NCBI GenBank assembly: GCA_027625915.1
Contig: JANTQA010000023.1
Span: 4,340,001 to 4,404,000, forward strand
DNA from: Anaeramoeba flamelloides
Lineage: Eukaryota; Metamonada; Anaeramoebidae
Reading direction: 5' to 3'
Length of the DNA: 64,000 nucleotides
Numbering within the stretch: position 1 is the stretch's first letter; each line of letters opens with the position of its first letter. The notes under the pieces were generated by a model. It made no database searches and was not told where the DNA came from. It saw only the letters and a list, made by a program, of their open reading frames with translations. The position numbers and the translations under genes are program-made. Shown piece after piece: positions 1 through 13,700 of this stretch.

Positions 1-1109
1 TGTGAGTTAAGAAAGTTGAAATGGAAATTCTAATTATTAAAATCAAATTTTGTCATAATCTTGTAAGGCAAAAATTGTGAAAATTTCTTATTTTTTCGAA
101 AAGAAATTCTCAGTGTGTAAATATTACCAAGATTACAAAACTCTTCCAAGGGTGTTTTTAAACATTGTTTCACTTTTTTTACCTGAAAATGTAGTCATTA
201 ACTCTATTTTTTTTTGTTGATCTTTCGTTTTAAGAATTTCTTTTATAATAATCAGAGAACTTTAAGAAAATAATATCATATTTACTTATTGTTTGTTGTC
301 CGCTTCTTTGATCAATTAAGGTATAAGCTTTTTAGAAAAAAAGAAATATGGGTTTTAATTTGAAGCACATGTTTTAACATGTCTGAACAGGTTATTTTAA
401 CAACAACCAACGAAGGCTTGGCGATAAAAAAAAAAAAATCTGAAAAAAGTCAATTTTGTTAACAAGAATAAGGAATTTACACTGATTGGATAAGATTCAA
501 TGAATTATAATTGAACAACGAATAAAAAATAAAAAAAAGAGAGAATATCTAAAAAGCAAAACAGAATAACTTTAGAGAATTTAGTAAAGAGCTGTAGTGA
601 ATTTAAAATTATTTAGAGAAGTAGTAAAAAGATACGATTTGCTTTATTATTAAACCAGTATTTTAAAGGTAATCAACTTCTTGGAGTTCCGTTCAATTCG
701 CAGATGAATATTGTTTGAAATGTCGAAATCTTTTTTAAATAAAAAATTAACAATGTTTTATTTTTGTGATCTTTTAACAAGAGAAGAATAAGGTTCTTGA
801 TTTGTAATACAAAATAAAAGGATGGACAAAGTCTGGCCATCAAATCAAAATTTGTAAATCTTTGATTTGATCAAAGTGGGAAAAGTTTTTCGATAATCAC
901 CACTTTTACTTTTTTTTTTTTATGTTACACAAAAGGAAATTGGTTTCTGAAGATAGCATAAGAATGGAACTAAACTTGACGACTAAATTTTCAATTCAGA
1001 GGAAGGGTAATAATGGTGTCGAGAATTCAATGAAGAAGCAGTAATTTTTCAAAAAAAAAAAAAAAAACAAATGAAAAAAGATTTTTCAAAACAAAGGAAA
1101 AATACTTAC

Positions 1110-1589
1110 CACCCCATTTACAAAGGTGCCATTTGTAGAAGTATCTTCAAGGAATGCTAATGCAACTTTTTTTTGTTTTGAATTCTTGTTTATCGTCTCT
1201 GGGTTTTCACGATGGATAATGCAATGAGTTCCTGAGATTTTTGACGACTTTGTGATCTGAAAATGAGAACTTTTGTTACGACCAATTTTGACTTTCATAT
1301 TTTGGGGAAATTAATCAAAAGTTATTGTTGGAAATTATCAAAAGATAGATTTTTAATGAAGGGGTTGAAGACACAACCAAGACAAAAAACAAAAAAAAAA
1401 AAAAAAAAATTCAGTTTTTTTTTTTGATAGCTTACTTGTATTCGTTGTTATAAGAAAATCCTCGATGTTTCTACTTTTTGAAATCAGTATACCCCAATTC
1501 TTTAAATCTTCTTCGTCTGAACTTGATTTAGATTTTGATTTTGGTTTTGATTTTGATTTAGATTTTGATTTAGATTTCGAGAAACTCAT
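1110..1589 (-). CDS. FHA-domain protein, 5' part (two exons)
   Basis: Exon 1 is 1589-1436 and exon 2 is 1291-1110, joined across a 144-bp GTAAGC..AAAG intron in matching phase (one base carried over). This gives about 112 residues, and a GTAAGT donor follows at 1109, so the coding region should continue to the left. The N-terminus is a Ser-Lys repeat and an acidic SSSDEED patch. A forkhead-associated domain follows, with the family's phosphothreonine-binding landmarks: IGRNKSSHFQI, the ISGTHCII stretch and EDTSTNGTFVNG. The order 'NWGILIS..IGR..SGTHC' resembles the FHA domains placed before kinases of the Cds1/Rad53/CHK2 type, but no kinase is visible. The last FHA strands are missing from the 1.1 kb left of exon 2. 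They may lie past the edge, given the 5-kb introns elsewhere in this window, or the gene may be truncated. Confidence 0.7.
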
Positions 1590-3829
1590 AATTGAATTGA
1601 ATTTTGTTTTTCAAGAAAAGTTTGAAAAAAAAGTGAGTAAAAATAAAAAAATAAAATGTAATTTTTGGGTTTTCCTTTCAAGAAGTGTCACTTTTTTTGA
1701 AATAGGTTTGGTTCTGTGATAGATGTTTTTAAACACATCAAATTTGTTTCTATTGTTCATTCATTTTTTTTTTGGGGAGTTAATGAAAAAATAGAGTTGA
1801 ATGAAGTGTATATTTTAAATTGTTTCATATAAGCAATTGATTAAATAGCACTGTTAAGGTTTAAAATCACAAATAACAATTTTTTTAGCAAATAAAACAT
1901 TTTTTTGATCAAAGTTTTACCTAATTGGAAAAAATTTTTGTCAAATTATTTTATTCTCTTGAAATATGTTTTTCACTTGAGAAGTTGTAGGTTCTTGTAA
2001 AAGGAATTTTTTGAGACCAGGATTAAATGTCCAAAACTTTTTGAACTTGGGAAAACAAGTATTTCCATTATATTAGCCACAAAATATGACATTTTTTTTT
2101 AGTTCTGTTGAAGAACAAACTTGGGATAAGTCAAGTTTTTGTTACAATGCTTTTTTCCGTTGATTAACAACAAACAGAACTTTCTTTTAAAGGTTGTGAA
2201 AACAATTTTGATCTAAAAAAACAAAACGACGAATTATCATTCTTTGAAATGAAAATGTATAGGTGGAAAAAGCGACATCTTTGTAAAATATATTTTTTTA
2301 AATTCTCATCTACCATACCCCAAAAAAAAACAAACTCTCAAGTCAAATATTATTTACTAGAACCCTACTATAGCAATTGGAAATTTAACAACTAAAATTT
2401 GAAAGAATAAAAAGTTTAGTCTTTCTAATCTTTTCTTAACATTTTTTAGATAAGTTGAAGAAAACTATCATTGGATTTTTTTTGTTGACAGCCATTGAAA
2501 GATTTAAAAATTCCAAAAAACTTTAGCTTTATAGAGAAATTCAAATAAGTGTTCGAAAATTTTTGCTTCAATTTCCATTTTACAATTTTTTTATGATCGA
2601 ATGAAAGCATTTTTTTGGTTTAAATACTCAGAAATTTGGTAAAATTGGTTGATCTTCAAAATATTCTTTGTAGAGAACTGTTTTAAATGAAGAGTTATAA
2701 GATTTAGTAAAGGTGTGATTAACGAAAAATTTATTTCGGGGTAGAGTAATTATGGTGAAAAATAATTTTTTGAAATTCGAAGAAAAAGATTTTCGTAATT
2801 TTTATCAGTATTCAAATAACTAATTAAAAACGAGTCAACGTGAGATTTAGGATCGATAGACAAAAATCATAAACAAGAATGAGTACATTTTTAGAAAAAA
2901 GAGCCAAAGAGAGTCACTCTATTTTCAATTTGAATAGTTAGAATATATAATTTTGAAAACAATTTCGTTAGTTGATGAGTGTAGATCTTTGGCTCTTTTG
3001 GATATCTCAAAGATTTTTTATTCTTTCATTTTTCAAATAAGTAATTTTTTTCTAAAGAATGTTGCAAAATCTATACTTGGTCAAATTTGAAGGGTTTCAA
3101 TATAACCAAAAATTAGATTAAATCGAGGAAAATTTATTATCTACTTCAAGAACACAATTTGTTTTAAAGTGACGCAATTTAAATCTTTGAAAATGAGAAA
3201 AGATGAATTTTTTTTTTTTAAAAATTTGATTTTTTGAAATTTAGAATACTTTTTACTGTTTTTTTAATCGATTTTTTTCCTCTGGAGATCCTCTCATAAA
3301 ATTTTTTATTTGTTATTTGAATTTTATCAATCAAAAGAAGCTCAAATGCATAATGAAACTTTTTGGTTTCAAGTCTTCCCTTGACAATGGAACAAATCCA
3401 GGATAAAAGACGAAAGCATTAATTAATTTTTTTATTTTTTTTTGAATTTTCTTCTTAAAATTTAAATTATTTTTCAGGAATTCTCTGGTGAAAAAAATTA
3501 AATTTGAAAATCAAGAGTTAATCGAAAATTATTTCAAAAATTAACATTTCAACAAATTGAAAAAGTTTATCAATAATATCAACATTATAAACTTCAAATC
3601 CTTGGATCTTTTGTATTTATTGTTGAAATGGTACTACGATTTTTGAAAGTCTGTAGTTTAGAAGCAAATATATTAATTTGTTAAAAAATCTTTAAATCAA
3701 TGTACAAATTAATTTTAGCTGAATTCGACTCTGAAGTCTTTATTTGGATGGATAATAACTAATCATTTGGGGACAAAAATGAAACATTGGAAACAATTTT
3801 AATACAATTATGTTTTGAAACCTCAATAG

Positions 3830-4185
3830 GATTATAAATAAAAAGTAAAATCAATTAAAATAAGTAATAAATTAACTTCAAAGAATAATTCATTATATTG
3901 TTTTGAATTAATTAGCAAAAACTATATAGATCTTCTTGAATATCAAAACATGACAAATGGTTTTGGAGATCTCAACTAATAGTAAACTTATTTACACATT
4001 TTGAATTATGGATCTGTCAAAGGATAAGGATTTATTTAAAAATAGCATTTGAAAAACTCTTATAGTGTTGAATCCTCCAGATTTGATCTTTAATCATTTT
4101 TTTTTCTTTTATTAATAAATCTTATTCTTTATTTTTGGTTTCTATTAAGGTTCCCAATTAAAAATTGTGTTTTACTTTTTTGCTT
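3830..4185 (-). repeat. degenerate copy of the 439-bp inverted-repeat family (family B)
   Basis: Its interior and right end match the complete element at 62171-62609: a 'gagatctc' core, then an end reading GGTTCCCAATTAAAAA before the T-rich terminus. The left end is not recognisable. Confidence 0.45.
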
Positions 4186-4389
4186 GTTTTGTAATGCCTT
4201 TAAAATGCCATGTATATTGAATAAAGTAAAATATATGTATAAAAAGATAACGAGTATTCAGCAAATAAATGGTGAAAGTTTTTCACCTAATGTGATTTTC
4301 CTATTTTTTTTTTTTTTAACTAAATAGTGTTTTGTAGAGATTAAATCCTAATTTGTGATCTACATTTCTTTATTTGGTACTTTTACATA

Positions 4390-4600
4390 CAACTTATCAA
4401 TATAAACCCCCTTTCAAAAACATTGGCATTTTAAAATCAAATTTTGTAAATAATTTTTTAGATAAATTAAAGATATCTATTATAAAAAAGAAATATCTAT
4501 TGTAATATTCATGTCTATACACAAGAAATATTTGTTTTTCTTCTAAAAATAAAATAATAAATGTCGCTATTTTTTTTTTTTTTTTTTTTTACTTTTTTTT
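4390..4600 (-). repeat. dispersed ~200-bp AT-rich repeat (family R)
   Basis: It shares a stretch with 38610-38790 (same orientation) and with 45690-45865 and 60720-60905 (opposite orientation). The shared part centres on a 'tctattataa' block and an 'agaaatatttgtttttc' block. No terminal inverted repeat was recognised. Confidence 0.4.
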
Positions 4601-4959
4601 ATGAAATTTAGATTATTTTGAGTAGATGAAGAATCCAAGAGAGGAAGAATTCTGAAAAGGTAAAAAAAGATAACAAGTTGAATTTTTAATCAATTTAATT
4701 TTCAAACACTAGTAATGTTAATTATCCCAGAGTATAGGTTTACCAGTGAATTCGAAGAGTCAAGGTCAAAGTCATTATTTTACTCTAATTTTTTAAATTC
4801 TGAAAAAACTCCATTATAAATTCTTGGATTTTTCTTTTTATTTTTAATATCGATATATAATACTAATTTGACAGAAAACTACAAGAAAACCGCATTAAAG
4901 TTTTTTTTTACTATAAGAACTGTTTATAATATTTTCTTTTTATTTCTAAAATTAAAATT

Positions 4960-5090
4960 AAAAGGTAGTTAGATTTTCCAGAAATTAAAAGAATTGAACA
5001 AAGTCAAATAGATTGTTCTCCATTCTTTTGAATTCGGGAAAAGTTAAGCACTCTAACGCAATTTACCGCACTTGACTGGCTCATAATAAT
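4960..5090 (+). repeat. short copy of the hairpin-module repeat (family K)
   Basis: One hairpin module (AAAAGAATTGA.. / ..CATTCTTTTGAATT) is followed by the GC-richer tail containing GCACTCTAACG and CCGCACTTGAC. The larger copies at 14440-15160 and 12600-13180 end with a similar tail. Confidence 0.5.
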
Positions 5091-5939
5091 TATCAAAAGG
5101 GTTTGTCGTATCTCTATTTCAATATTCTTTTGTGTATATAGCATTTTTAAAAATATTAATTATTATCTGCGAAAGATAAATACCATAAAGGTGAATGGAA
5201 CTAAAATTCATCCAACGGTTAATTTGGAATTTACTACCCCGAATAACACCTTTTTTCTTTACTAGTGACCTTAAAAAATGGTGGTACCAGTGACATCAAT
5301 AAATACAATGCCCTCAAGAATATGAAGTTCTGAAATTTTAATTATATTATAAATAAACTCTACTGTAATGATAAAACCTTGATGAAAGTACAATTTTTGT
5401 CGACATTATAATTTTTCTATTTTATTTTTTATTAAAAGAGATAATAAAATTATTAAAATTTCTTTTACATTTTCGTCAGTTATTAGTGCAAAAGAACTAA
5501 TAAAACACTAAAAGTGATTAATTCCCCATTAGATCAATATTAATCCGCTTTACTTCTCTGAGTCATCAGGTGTTTACAAAAAAAAAAAAAATAAAATAAA
5601 AACCTTACAAAAATAAGTCATTTTTTTGAAAAAAAAACATTAATTTTAATCTTTGGATAAATGATCATAAGAGAAATAAACAAAATAAAATGAAAGTATT
5701 TATGCTATATATGAAGAATTTATTTCGAAAGTTCATCTTTATTCAAAGAATAAATCATTGATTAAAGACAAAATATGTGATTAACATAAATAACAGTTTT
5801 TTTAAAAATATCTTTTACACAGGTTTTTTCTTTGATTTATCTATTATCTAAAATTAATTTGAAAAAATTGATTATTTTTATGATCTCTTGAAAAAATAAT
5901 TGGATTTTGTTAAAAAAGGGGGATATAAAAATTCGGAAA

Positions 5940-6345
5940 AAGTGCTAATGACGGTTTTTCAGGGGGATTTTTAATAGAAACCGAAAGTAAAATCAATTAA
6001 AAGAAGATACAAATTAATTTGAAATACAAATACGTTATATTATTTTCAATCAAAACAACAAATAGAATTTAAATCTAATTTATTATCCAAACTGTTCAAG
6101 TGGTTTTGAAGATCTCAAAAATATTCAAATTTTTCAAACAAATTTTTAATAATTGATCAATCAAAGAAAAAACCTTATCAAAAATACAGTATTAAAAAAA
6201 AATGTTATTGTGTTGAATCCTTTATTTTACTTGATTTATTTATACTTTTATTAATTGATCTTACTTTGAATTTTCAGGTTCTATTAAGGTTCCTAATTAA
6301 AAACCGTGTTTCACTTTTTTTCACCTCGATTCACTTTTTTTTCAA
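5940..6345 (-). repeat. degenerate family B copy
   Basis: It reads through the same landmarks as 62171-62609 in the opposite sense: an 'aatagaaacc' left part, then 'gttttgaagatctc', then GGTTCTATTAAGGTTCC and a T-rich end. The outer terminus is poorly kept. Confidence 0.45.
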
Positions 6346-6365
6346 AAGGTAAATTGTGATTGTTA

Positions 6366-6814
6366 CAGTCTTTCCAAAATTACCATAAAATTTTAAATAA
6401 AACACAATTAAGTTTTCTATTCTTATTTTCTATTTTCAAAAAATTCCCAAATAAGAATTATTATTCAAAAAAAATTTTTTCAATAAATGAGCTATTATTC
6501 AAATTTTTGAAACATCAAAAAAAACAATTTGAAGATTTATCAAGTACTGAAAAATAATGTTCAAAAATGGTACAATTTTTAAATACCAGTAAATATCAAT
6601 ATTTTTTGGAACTTTTTTGGAGTGGTAATATTTAAGTTTCCTGGGTTCTTGAAATTTTTTTTTCCGATTATCCAAAAATTTGAATAATAGCTCATTTATT
6701 GAAATTTTTTTTTGAATAATAACTCTTATTTTCGAATTTTTTGAAAATCGAAAATTATAATAGAAAACTCAATTTTGTTTTATTTAAAATTTTATGGTAG
6801 CCTTGGAACGGCTG
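6366..6814. repeat. foldback element with ~150-bp arms (family E, copy 1)
   Basis: The left arm (6366 to about 6510) and right arm (about 6665-6814) are inverted copies. The outer ends read ACAGTC(T)TTCCAA and TTGGAACGGCTGT, and TA lies on both sides (6364-6365, 6815-6816). The short ORF in the left arm is a by-product of the arm and does not look like a gene. Related elements lie at 52041-52440 and 53118-53520. TA flanks suggest a Tc1/mariner-type non-autonomous element. Confidence 0.65.
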
Positions 6815-7782
6815 TATTTTAGTAGATAATATTACTGCTGTTAAAACAAAGTTTTGATTTTAAATATTCCTATTGTTGTAAAAATAATATGTGCCGAAAA
6901 TTTTTTATCTGTGTTTCAAAATAAAAAGTGTGTTTTAATGTTCAAGAAGACCAATATATCAACCAATCAAAGTAACCAATAATAAACACTAATTAAATAT
7001 GTATTGGTTTCTTAAAGTTCTATTATTTAAACAGAAATTCTAAAAATGAAGGATCAAATCACAACATTTATCTTAAAAAATGAATAATGTTTCTGAAATT
7101 TCCAATCATTAAAAAAAACAATAAAATTCAAAAAAATTGAGAATATTATGGAAAATTTACAACTAATTGCATTAATTATTTAAATTTTACTTAAAATATC
7201 AAGGGTTTTACTTTCAAAATTGAAATGAACTTAGGTCTACTATTGGGTAGTGAACTGGGTATTGCCTTGGAACAAGAAGAAAAAAAAAAGCACATATTAT
7301 TTTGAAACACCGATTATTGTCTTTGGCAAACAATATTTTGATCGCAGTATAAACAATTATTTTTCAAAGTTAATATGTTTGTTTTTTTGGTCGATTTAAT
7401 TATATATTTTCAGGTTCCATTAAGGTTCCCAATTCATAACCATGTTGTACTTTTTTTTTACTCTTTCACTTTTTTTCCCAGATTATTAAATGATTTTCAA
7501 AAAATATTTTTGAATAGTTTTTAGCTTGATTTTGAAAATTAGAAGTAAAAATTCAAAGAGTTTAAATTCTAAGAAACCCTCAAAATAATTTCATTTAGGA
7601 AATCGTCTTTATAAACAAAATTTTCTAAAGCAGTTTTACGAACTTGGAAACAATATGAAAAGGAGTAAAAATTTGAGATAGATTTTTTTGAATAGGAAAG
7701 TATTTTTCATTTTTTCAACTTTCACATTTTTCTTTATTGATCTTATTGGTTTAAAATTTTTTAAAAGACTAAAAATCTTTCT

Positions 7783-10700
7783 ATGAACCCTGTAAAAGTT
7801 CGTCTTCAAATTGACACCTGGAAGAAAAAGAGCGTTTATATTTTTTTTTCTTCTTATACAATTCTTTTAATAATCTTTTTGATTATTGCTAGTAATGGCC
7901 CACAACACGAAAAAAAGAGAGAACTTGTATTTGATGTTAAGAACTCAGAGTCAGAATTTCAATTTCAAATTACAGACCTGAATCGACTAAACCAATTTTT
8001 GGTTATTGATGTACATTTTGATAATTCAAGGGATATCGATCTTGTTGCGGATATTGGAATCGAAGTTACTTTAAATGGAAGTAACAGCAAAGATACTGAT
8101 GATCAAAAATGGGCATTGGTTTCTAATTCAAAACACACAAGAGAAATAAAGTGCAAAGTAATTTCTATACTTTGATTTTGAGCCAACACAAAAAAAAAAA
8201 AAAAAAAATAAATACAACCAACGAACGAAATGAAATGAAAAAAATTAATGCAATACCAAACCACTAACCATATTCCCTTAACCCTTAATTTATTTTTACC
8301 TGCTTTTCTTTTCTTTTCTTTTAATAATTTTCTTCAAAAAGATCTCAGAAAACTGCACAAAGCACACACTGGTTCATGTACCTTACCTTCATTATCAAAG
8401 CTATAGTGTAGATATGAAATTAACCAACAAAGAAGAACTCAAATATTTTAGCCGTGTCTTCGTGATCGTAAATTCAATTTTTTTCATCTTTTTCAATTTC
8501 TCAAGTCAAAAAATCTTTTGGAGATTAAATAACAAAAACAAAACTTTCTCAACATTTAAACTCTTTTTTTCAAAGGCTCATGTCTGTGTTTTAAATTCTG
8601 TTAATTCAATTTTTTTTAAAACGTACTTTGGGTTGTTTTTCATTATAATTTTTAAAATTATCCTCAAAATTGTGATCCCAAATTTCACAAAGCAAATTCT
8701 TTAGACAACACCATTTTAATATGGCTGACGAAAATTTCAGTGTTATTGAACTTTTTATTTTCGAATTTTCGAACAAATACTGATAAATTCAAAAAAAGAC
8801 AAAACAATTTTTATTAAGATCGCACGACATGATTAAAAAGATCCATTAAAATACTTGCAAGACTTTTTTGAACTTTCACCCTGACATTCTTCAAGATTCG
8901 AGTTTCCTTTCAATACTCTATTCCACCATTTTTCAAATTTTCAAATACTTGATACAAACTTTGATAAGCCAAAAAAGTTTAAAAAATAATAATTAACAAA
9001 AAGATATCACTGTTGAGAGAAAAATGTTGGATATCAATTTTAATTTTAAACATTAATAGAACCTGAAAATGATTTTTAATTTCAATCGTTTGTGAAATAA
9101 CTAATGAAAATAGCAATAATCTACTTATTAGAATAACGATTAATGTAATTCTACTTTTTCAAAACCTTATCTCTTATAATCTAAATCAAGTTTAAAAATT
9201 ACCATTTTCAGAATTAATAGTAAACTTTACTAAAACTAGGATTTTTGTTAAAATAGGCATGATCTACTTTTAGTTATCGACCATTCAAATGAGTATTCTA
9301 CGCAAACACACAGATTAATGAACTTGTAACACATTTAAATCTGGATTTATATAAAATTCACCTAGATATCAATAGGATTTGATTTTCAATTTTACTAATG
9401 TTCTCAATTAAAAATGGTGTCCAACCATTTTTCTGTTTCCAACACTTTTCTCTCAACAGCAATTTTGAATTTGTTTGGGATTTTTTGAAAGTGTTATCTA
9501 AAACCAAAAATATTTGTTGACTTTCAAAAACCTGAAACTATTTTTATGAAAACCCAAAAGTTAAAAACCAAAAGGTGCTTAAAGTACCAAATTTTTATAA
9601 AGTTTGAATTATAAAAACTTTTTAAATTGAAATTTATTGGATTTTGGTCTAGCAATTTCATCAAAATTTGGAATAATTTTAAAAACAAAAAGTGTTGTGA
9701 ATTAAAAAAAAGTAACCAAAATTTACGTGCTATTCTTGTCGTGTGGCATTTGCTTCATAAATGGGGGAAAAGTTCATTTTAAAGAATATTTTGAAGATCA
9801 ACTTATTTGACGAAAGTTTCTTTGCATACTAATAAATTCAAACACATGTAATAAACTTTTTATTCAATTTCCATTTTTGTAAATCTATCAACTCAACTTT
9901 TCAAATAGTTCTTGGTAGGAATATTTTGAAGATCAACTAATTTTACAAAGTTACTAAAGATTTAAAGCAATAAAATGCTTTATTCAAATCTAACGGAAAA
10001 AATTTGGAAAATGTCAAGTGAAGTTAAAATTTTTCAGATACCTATTTGAATTTATCAGTATAAACGAAAAAAATTCTTTCTTCAAAACATGTTAATAAAA
10101 GGTGAAAAAAGGTAAAATGAAATAAAAACATGGAGGACTACCCTAATTTTATGTTCTCCTGGTGGGTTGAAATACAATATTAAAATCAAAAAAAAAATGA
10201 TTTTAAAGTTATTATAGTTAAAGGAAAGTAAAATATTACAAATTTTATGTTTTTTTTTTTTTGGTTTTATGAAAATATTTATAAAAAAACATTTAATAAC
10301 CCCAAAAACTTTTTCAAAATTCTCGAACAAAACAAGTGAAAAATTAAAATCAATTTCGTTTACCTCTTACTTCACTTACTTTCTACTTTATATTCGAATA
10401 TATTTATATCATTGTACCAAACTCTTTTATATTTTAAAAAGAAGTGGAAAGTAACTAAACCAAGAGGTTTTTTTAATTTTAGAACCTTGTGAAAGTAAAT
10501 TTATAATTTGGATAAAAGAAAGATATTTTTGATTCAAATTAAAAAAATTTCAAAAAAAAAAAACATCTAAAATTTTAAATTATAACAAAAACTCTTGACG
10601 AAACATTCTTTCAAGTTAATAATATGTTGTTTTTAGTCAAAAAAAAAAAAAAAAAAAAAAAAAAGTAATATGAACTAACCATAAAATACAGGAAGTGCTT

Positions 10701-13700
10701 AATTTCCTCTATTTAAGTAAATTGTTTTCTTAAGTTTCAAAATTGATTTAAATTTTTGAAATTCAATTTGTGTTGTTCCACAACTATTTATATTTTTCAA
10801 GATTGTGGTTTTGTTTCATTCTTTAGATAACAATAACTCTTTTCAAAAAATCAAAAAAATAATCCAAAAAAAAATGTTTGGGATTTTCAAATGGTCAAAG
10901 AGCAACACTTTTAGAATAGCAGAGTTGTATTCAAAATTTAAAATAAGAACAATTTAAATTGAAAATTAATGGTCTCTCTGTATCATTTTTTTCTAAAAAT
11001 GTCTATGTTTTCACTTGATTCTTTTTGCGTGTTATTGATCAAACAATTTGTCCAGAGGGCTGGTTTTTAAATTTTGTTCAACGTTCTTTGAAGGGAATTT
11101 TATTATTTATTTCAGATTATTTTTATATTTGACTTTCTATTTATCGGATTTAAAGAATGCCGAGTTAATAGAAATTGTTCAAATTTAAATAATATTGTGT
11201 TTTTTCTTCAAAGTTTTTCCCGTTTTAACAAACCATTTTTCTAATAAAATCCAAAATTTACCCCAAAAAGATTTAAAAATCAAAATTTACTGTTTTACAT
11301 TCTATTCACATCATTCCCGGCAAGCCAAGGGGTTTATATTAAGAATGGGATAATATTTGAATATAATGTGAAATGAAGATGAATAAAGAGGTAAAAAAAA
11401 TCTATTTTAAATTTTATTTGATTTGTTAGAGGATAGTTAATAAAAATTTTTTTGGCTATAGGAAATGATTTCTATTCAAATCCAAAATAGATAAAATTGT
11501 GAATTTTCTTCATCAGATCAAAAATTAAATCGTTAATATTTGCAATAATATATTGGATTTACGAGATAAATTAACCTCAAATTCAGAGTTTACTTAAAGA
11601 AGATTTATTTTCAAAATGAAAAAGCTATGAAAAAAAAAAGATATATTAGATCTCAAAAAGGGTATATTATTAAATTTAAAATTTGGTCAAATTTCAAAAT
11701 TGGTCAAATTGAACCTTTTCATATTTTTGAAGAGTTTCTTGATTATTATCATTGGTATGAAAGTTTTTAATGTTTTTTTATCGGTGGGAGAAGGAAAAAG
11801 CAAAACGATTATTTTGCGATTGGTAGTATTTTATTACTAAATTGTAGAAAATCCAAAATTTTGAAATCATCAATAATAAATATTTTTAAAAATTTGTTCG
11901 AAATCCAATTTTAACCACCAAAGTTAAGTGTAAATTTTTTTACCCTTAAAATAAGTTGCAAAAGTCTAATTGGTCATTTAATTGTTTTTTTTTTTTCAAA
12001 AACCTTGCCAAAATTTTCTAGTATACCATTCAAACACCAAAAACCTACTCTAGCATAATCTAACCTACCCTAACATACCTTAACATACCCATAAAGATGT
12101 TTTTAAATACCTACAGTCAATATATTTAAATGTCATTAACTTTTTTGAAAAAAATGAGAATTTGACCAATTTTGAAATTTGACCAAATTTGAAATTTAAT
12201 AATTTTCCCCTCAAAAAGTTCCCAATTTCGAAACTTCAAAACTGAAACAGTGGTATTCAAAATTTAAAGTAACATCAATTTAAAATTGACTGTAAATGTT
12301 ATTAATTTTTTCAATTAAAAAAAAAAAAAAAATTTGATTTTCATTGTTGATTATTAAAACTCCATCGTGAAATACAGAACGTTTCCAATTAATTGAATCA
12401 AGGAAATCGTAAATAAAAGATTGAAAAAAAATCCGTCTAATGGATGAAAATTTTGAACTATAATAACTGCACCATTAAATTATTTGTTTGATTCATAATT
12501 TTTAAAATAATTCTGAAAATAAGAATCTCATTTCAATATAGTATCTGACTTAATGATTTGTTTCGTTTTAAATAAAAAATACCCTCTTGAAAAATATGAG
12601 ATATTTTTTTTTTTTTTTCATTCAAGAGTGAGTACTTAAACTTCATCTGTTTGGCGTTAGGTTTTTTTTAATTTCAAAAATAAACCAAAAATTTATTTAA
12701 TGTAAAAGAATTGAGTAAAATATTTGATTTTATTCAATTCTTTTAAATTCTGGAAAAGGGTTGTTAGGTTTTTTTAATATGTAAAATTAAAAGAAAATTT
12801 CAAAAATTCTAAAAAACCGCCTTTATCTTTTCAAAATTTAAAAAAAATGAGTAAAATATATGATTTTAATAGATTCTTTTGAATTCTGGAAAGGCGCCGT
12901 TAGGTTTTCTTGAGTTTTCTGTTTCTTTGTAAAATCAATAGATTTTCGTTAGGTTTTTTTTTACTTTAGAAATAAACCGAAAATTTTAATAAATTTTCTG
13001 TTTATTTCGAAAAGTAAAAAAAACCTAGAACATTTCACAAAAAAAACAGAAAACCTCAAGAAAACCGCCTTTAGGTTTTCCATAATTTAAAAGAATTGAG
13101 TGAAATCTTTGATTTTACTCTATTCTTTTGAATTCTGGAAAACCTAGACACTTGAATGCACTCGGTGGCACTTCCAAAATCTCCAATTTGAATCAGAGAT
13201 GTTGCTGAACGTCGTGAAATCTGCCAATTCTCCCAAGAATCGGATCTCCGCCATAAATTGAGAGGGCTTTTGATCCAATCATATTTAGTTTCGATTTTTA
13301 GAATAGTCAAAATGATTTCAAATTGTTCAGATGATTTCTTCAAAGAATTCGCAATTCTATGAAACATAAGTCAGATTTTTAATTAAAATTACACCTTGAT
13401 TCGTTTTGTAATTTTTGTAACTTTTTGAGAAAATGATAAATAATCAAGAATAATGTAGTTAAGAGGAATGGAACACCAGACCTTCCTATCTTTGGGTTGG
13501 AAGTTGGAAGTATTATCACATGTTCCATTATCGGTTCTCAAAAATATTAGAATTTTTTCTTTTAAAAAATTAATAATTTTATTCCTATTTATTAATCTTA
13601 TTATTATTATTATTATTATTATTTCTCTATTGTTAAAAATTTTCTAATATAATCAAACATATAAATATAGAGTACGTACATGAACCAAAATATGACTTTA

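Larger units (their letters stand above)
1590..7782. other. intergenic, repeat-rich, no gene recognised
   Basis: There is no convincing coding exon on either strand in this 6.2-kb spacer. It holds fragments of dispersed repeat families (about 3830-4185, 4390-4600, 4960-5090, 5940-6345 and 7412-7475) and one complete foldback element (6366-6814). The rest is homopolymer-rich AT sequence. Confidence 0.5.

Noticed and set aside
1465-1719. Plus-strand ORF rich in DLDFDFDFD
   Set aside because: It is the complement of the Ser-Lys repeat of the FHA gene's first exon.
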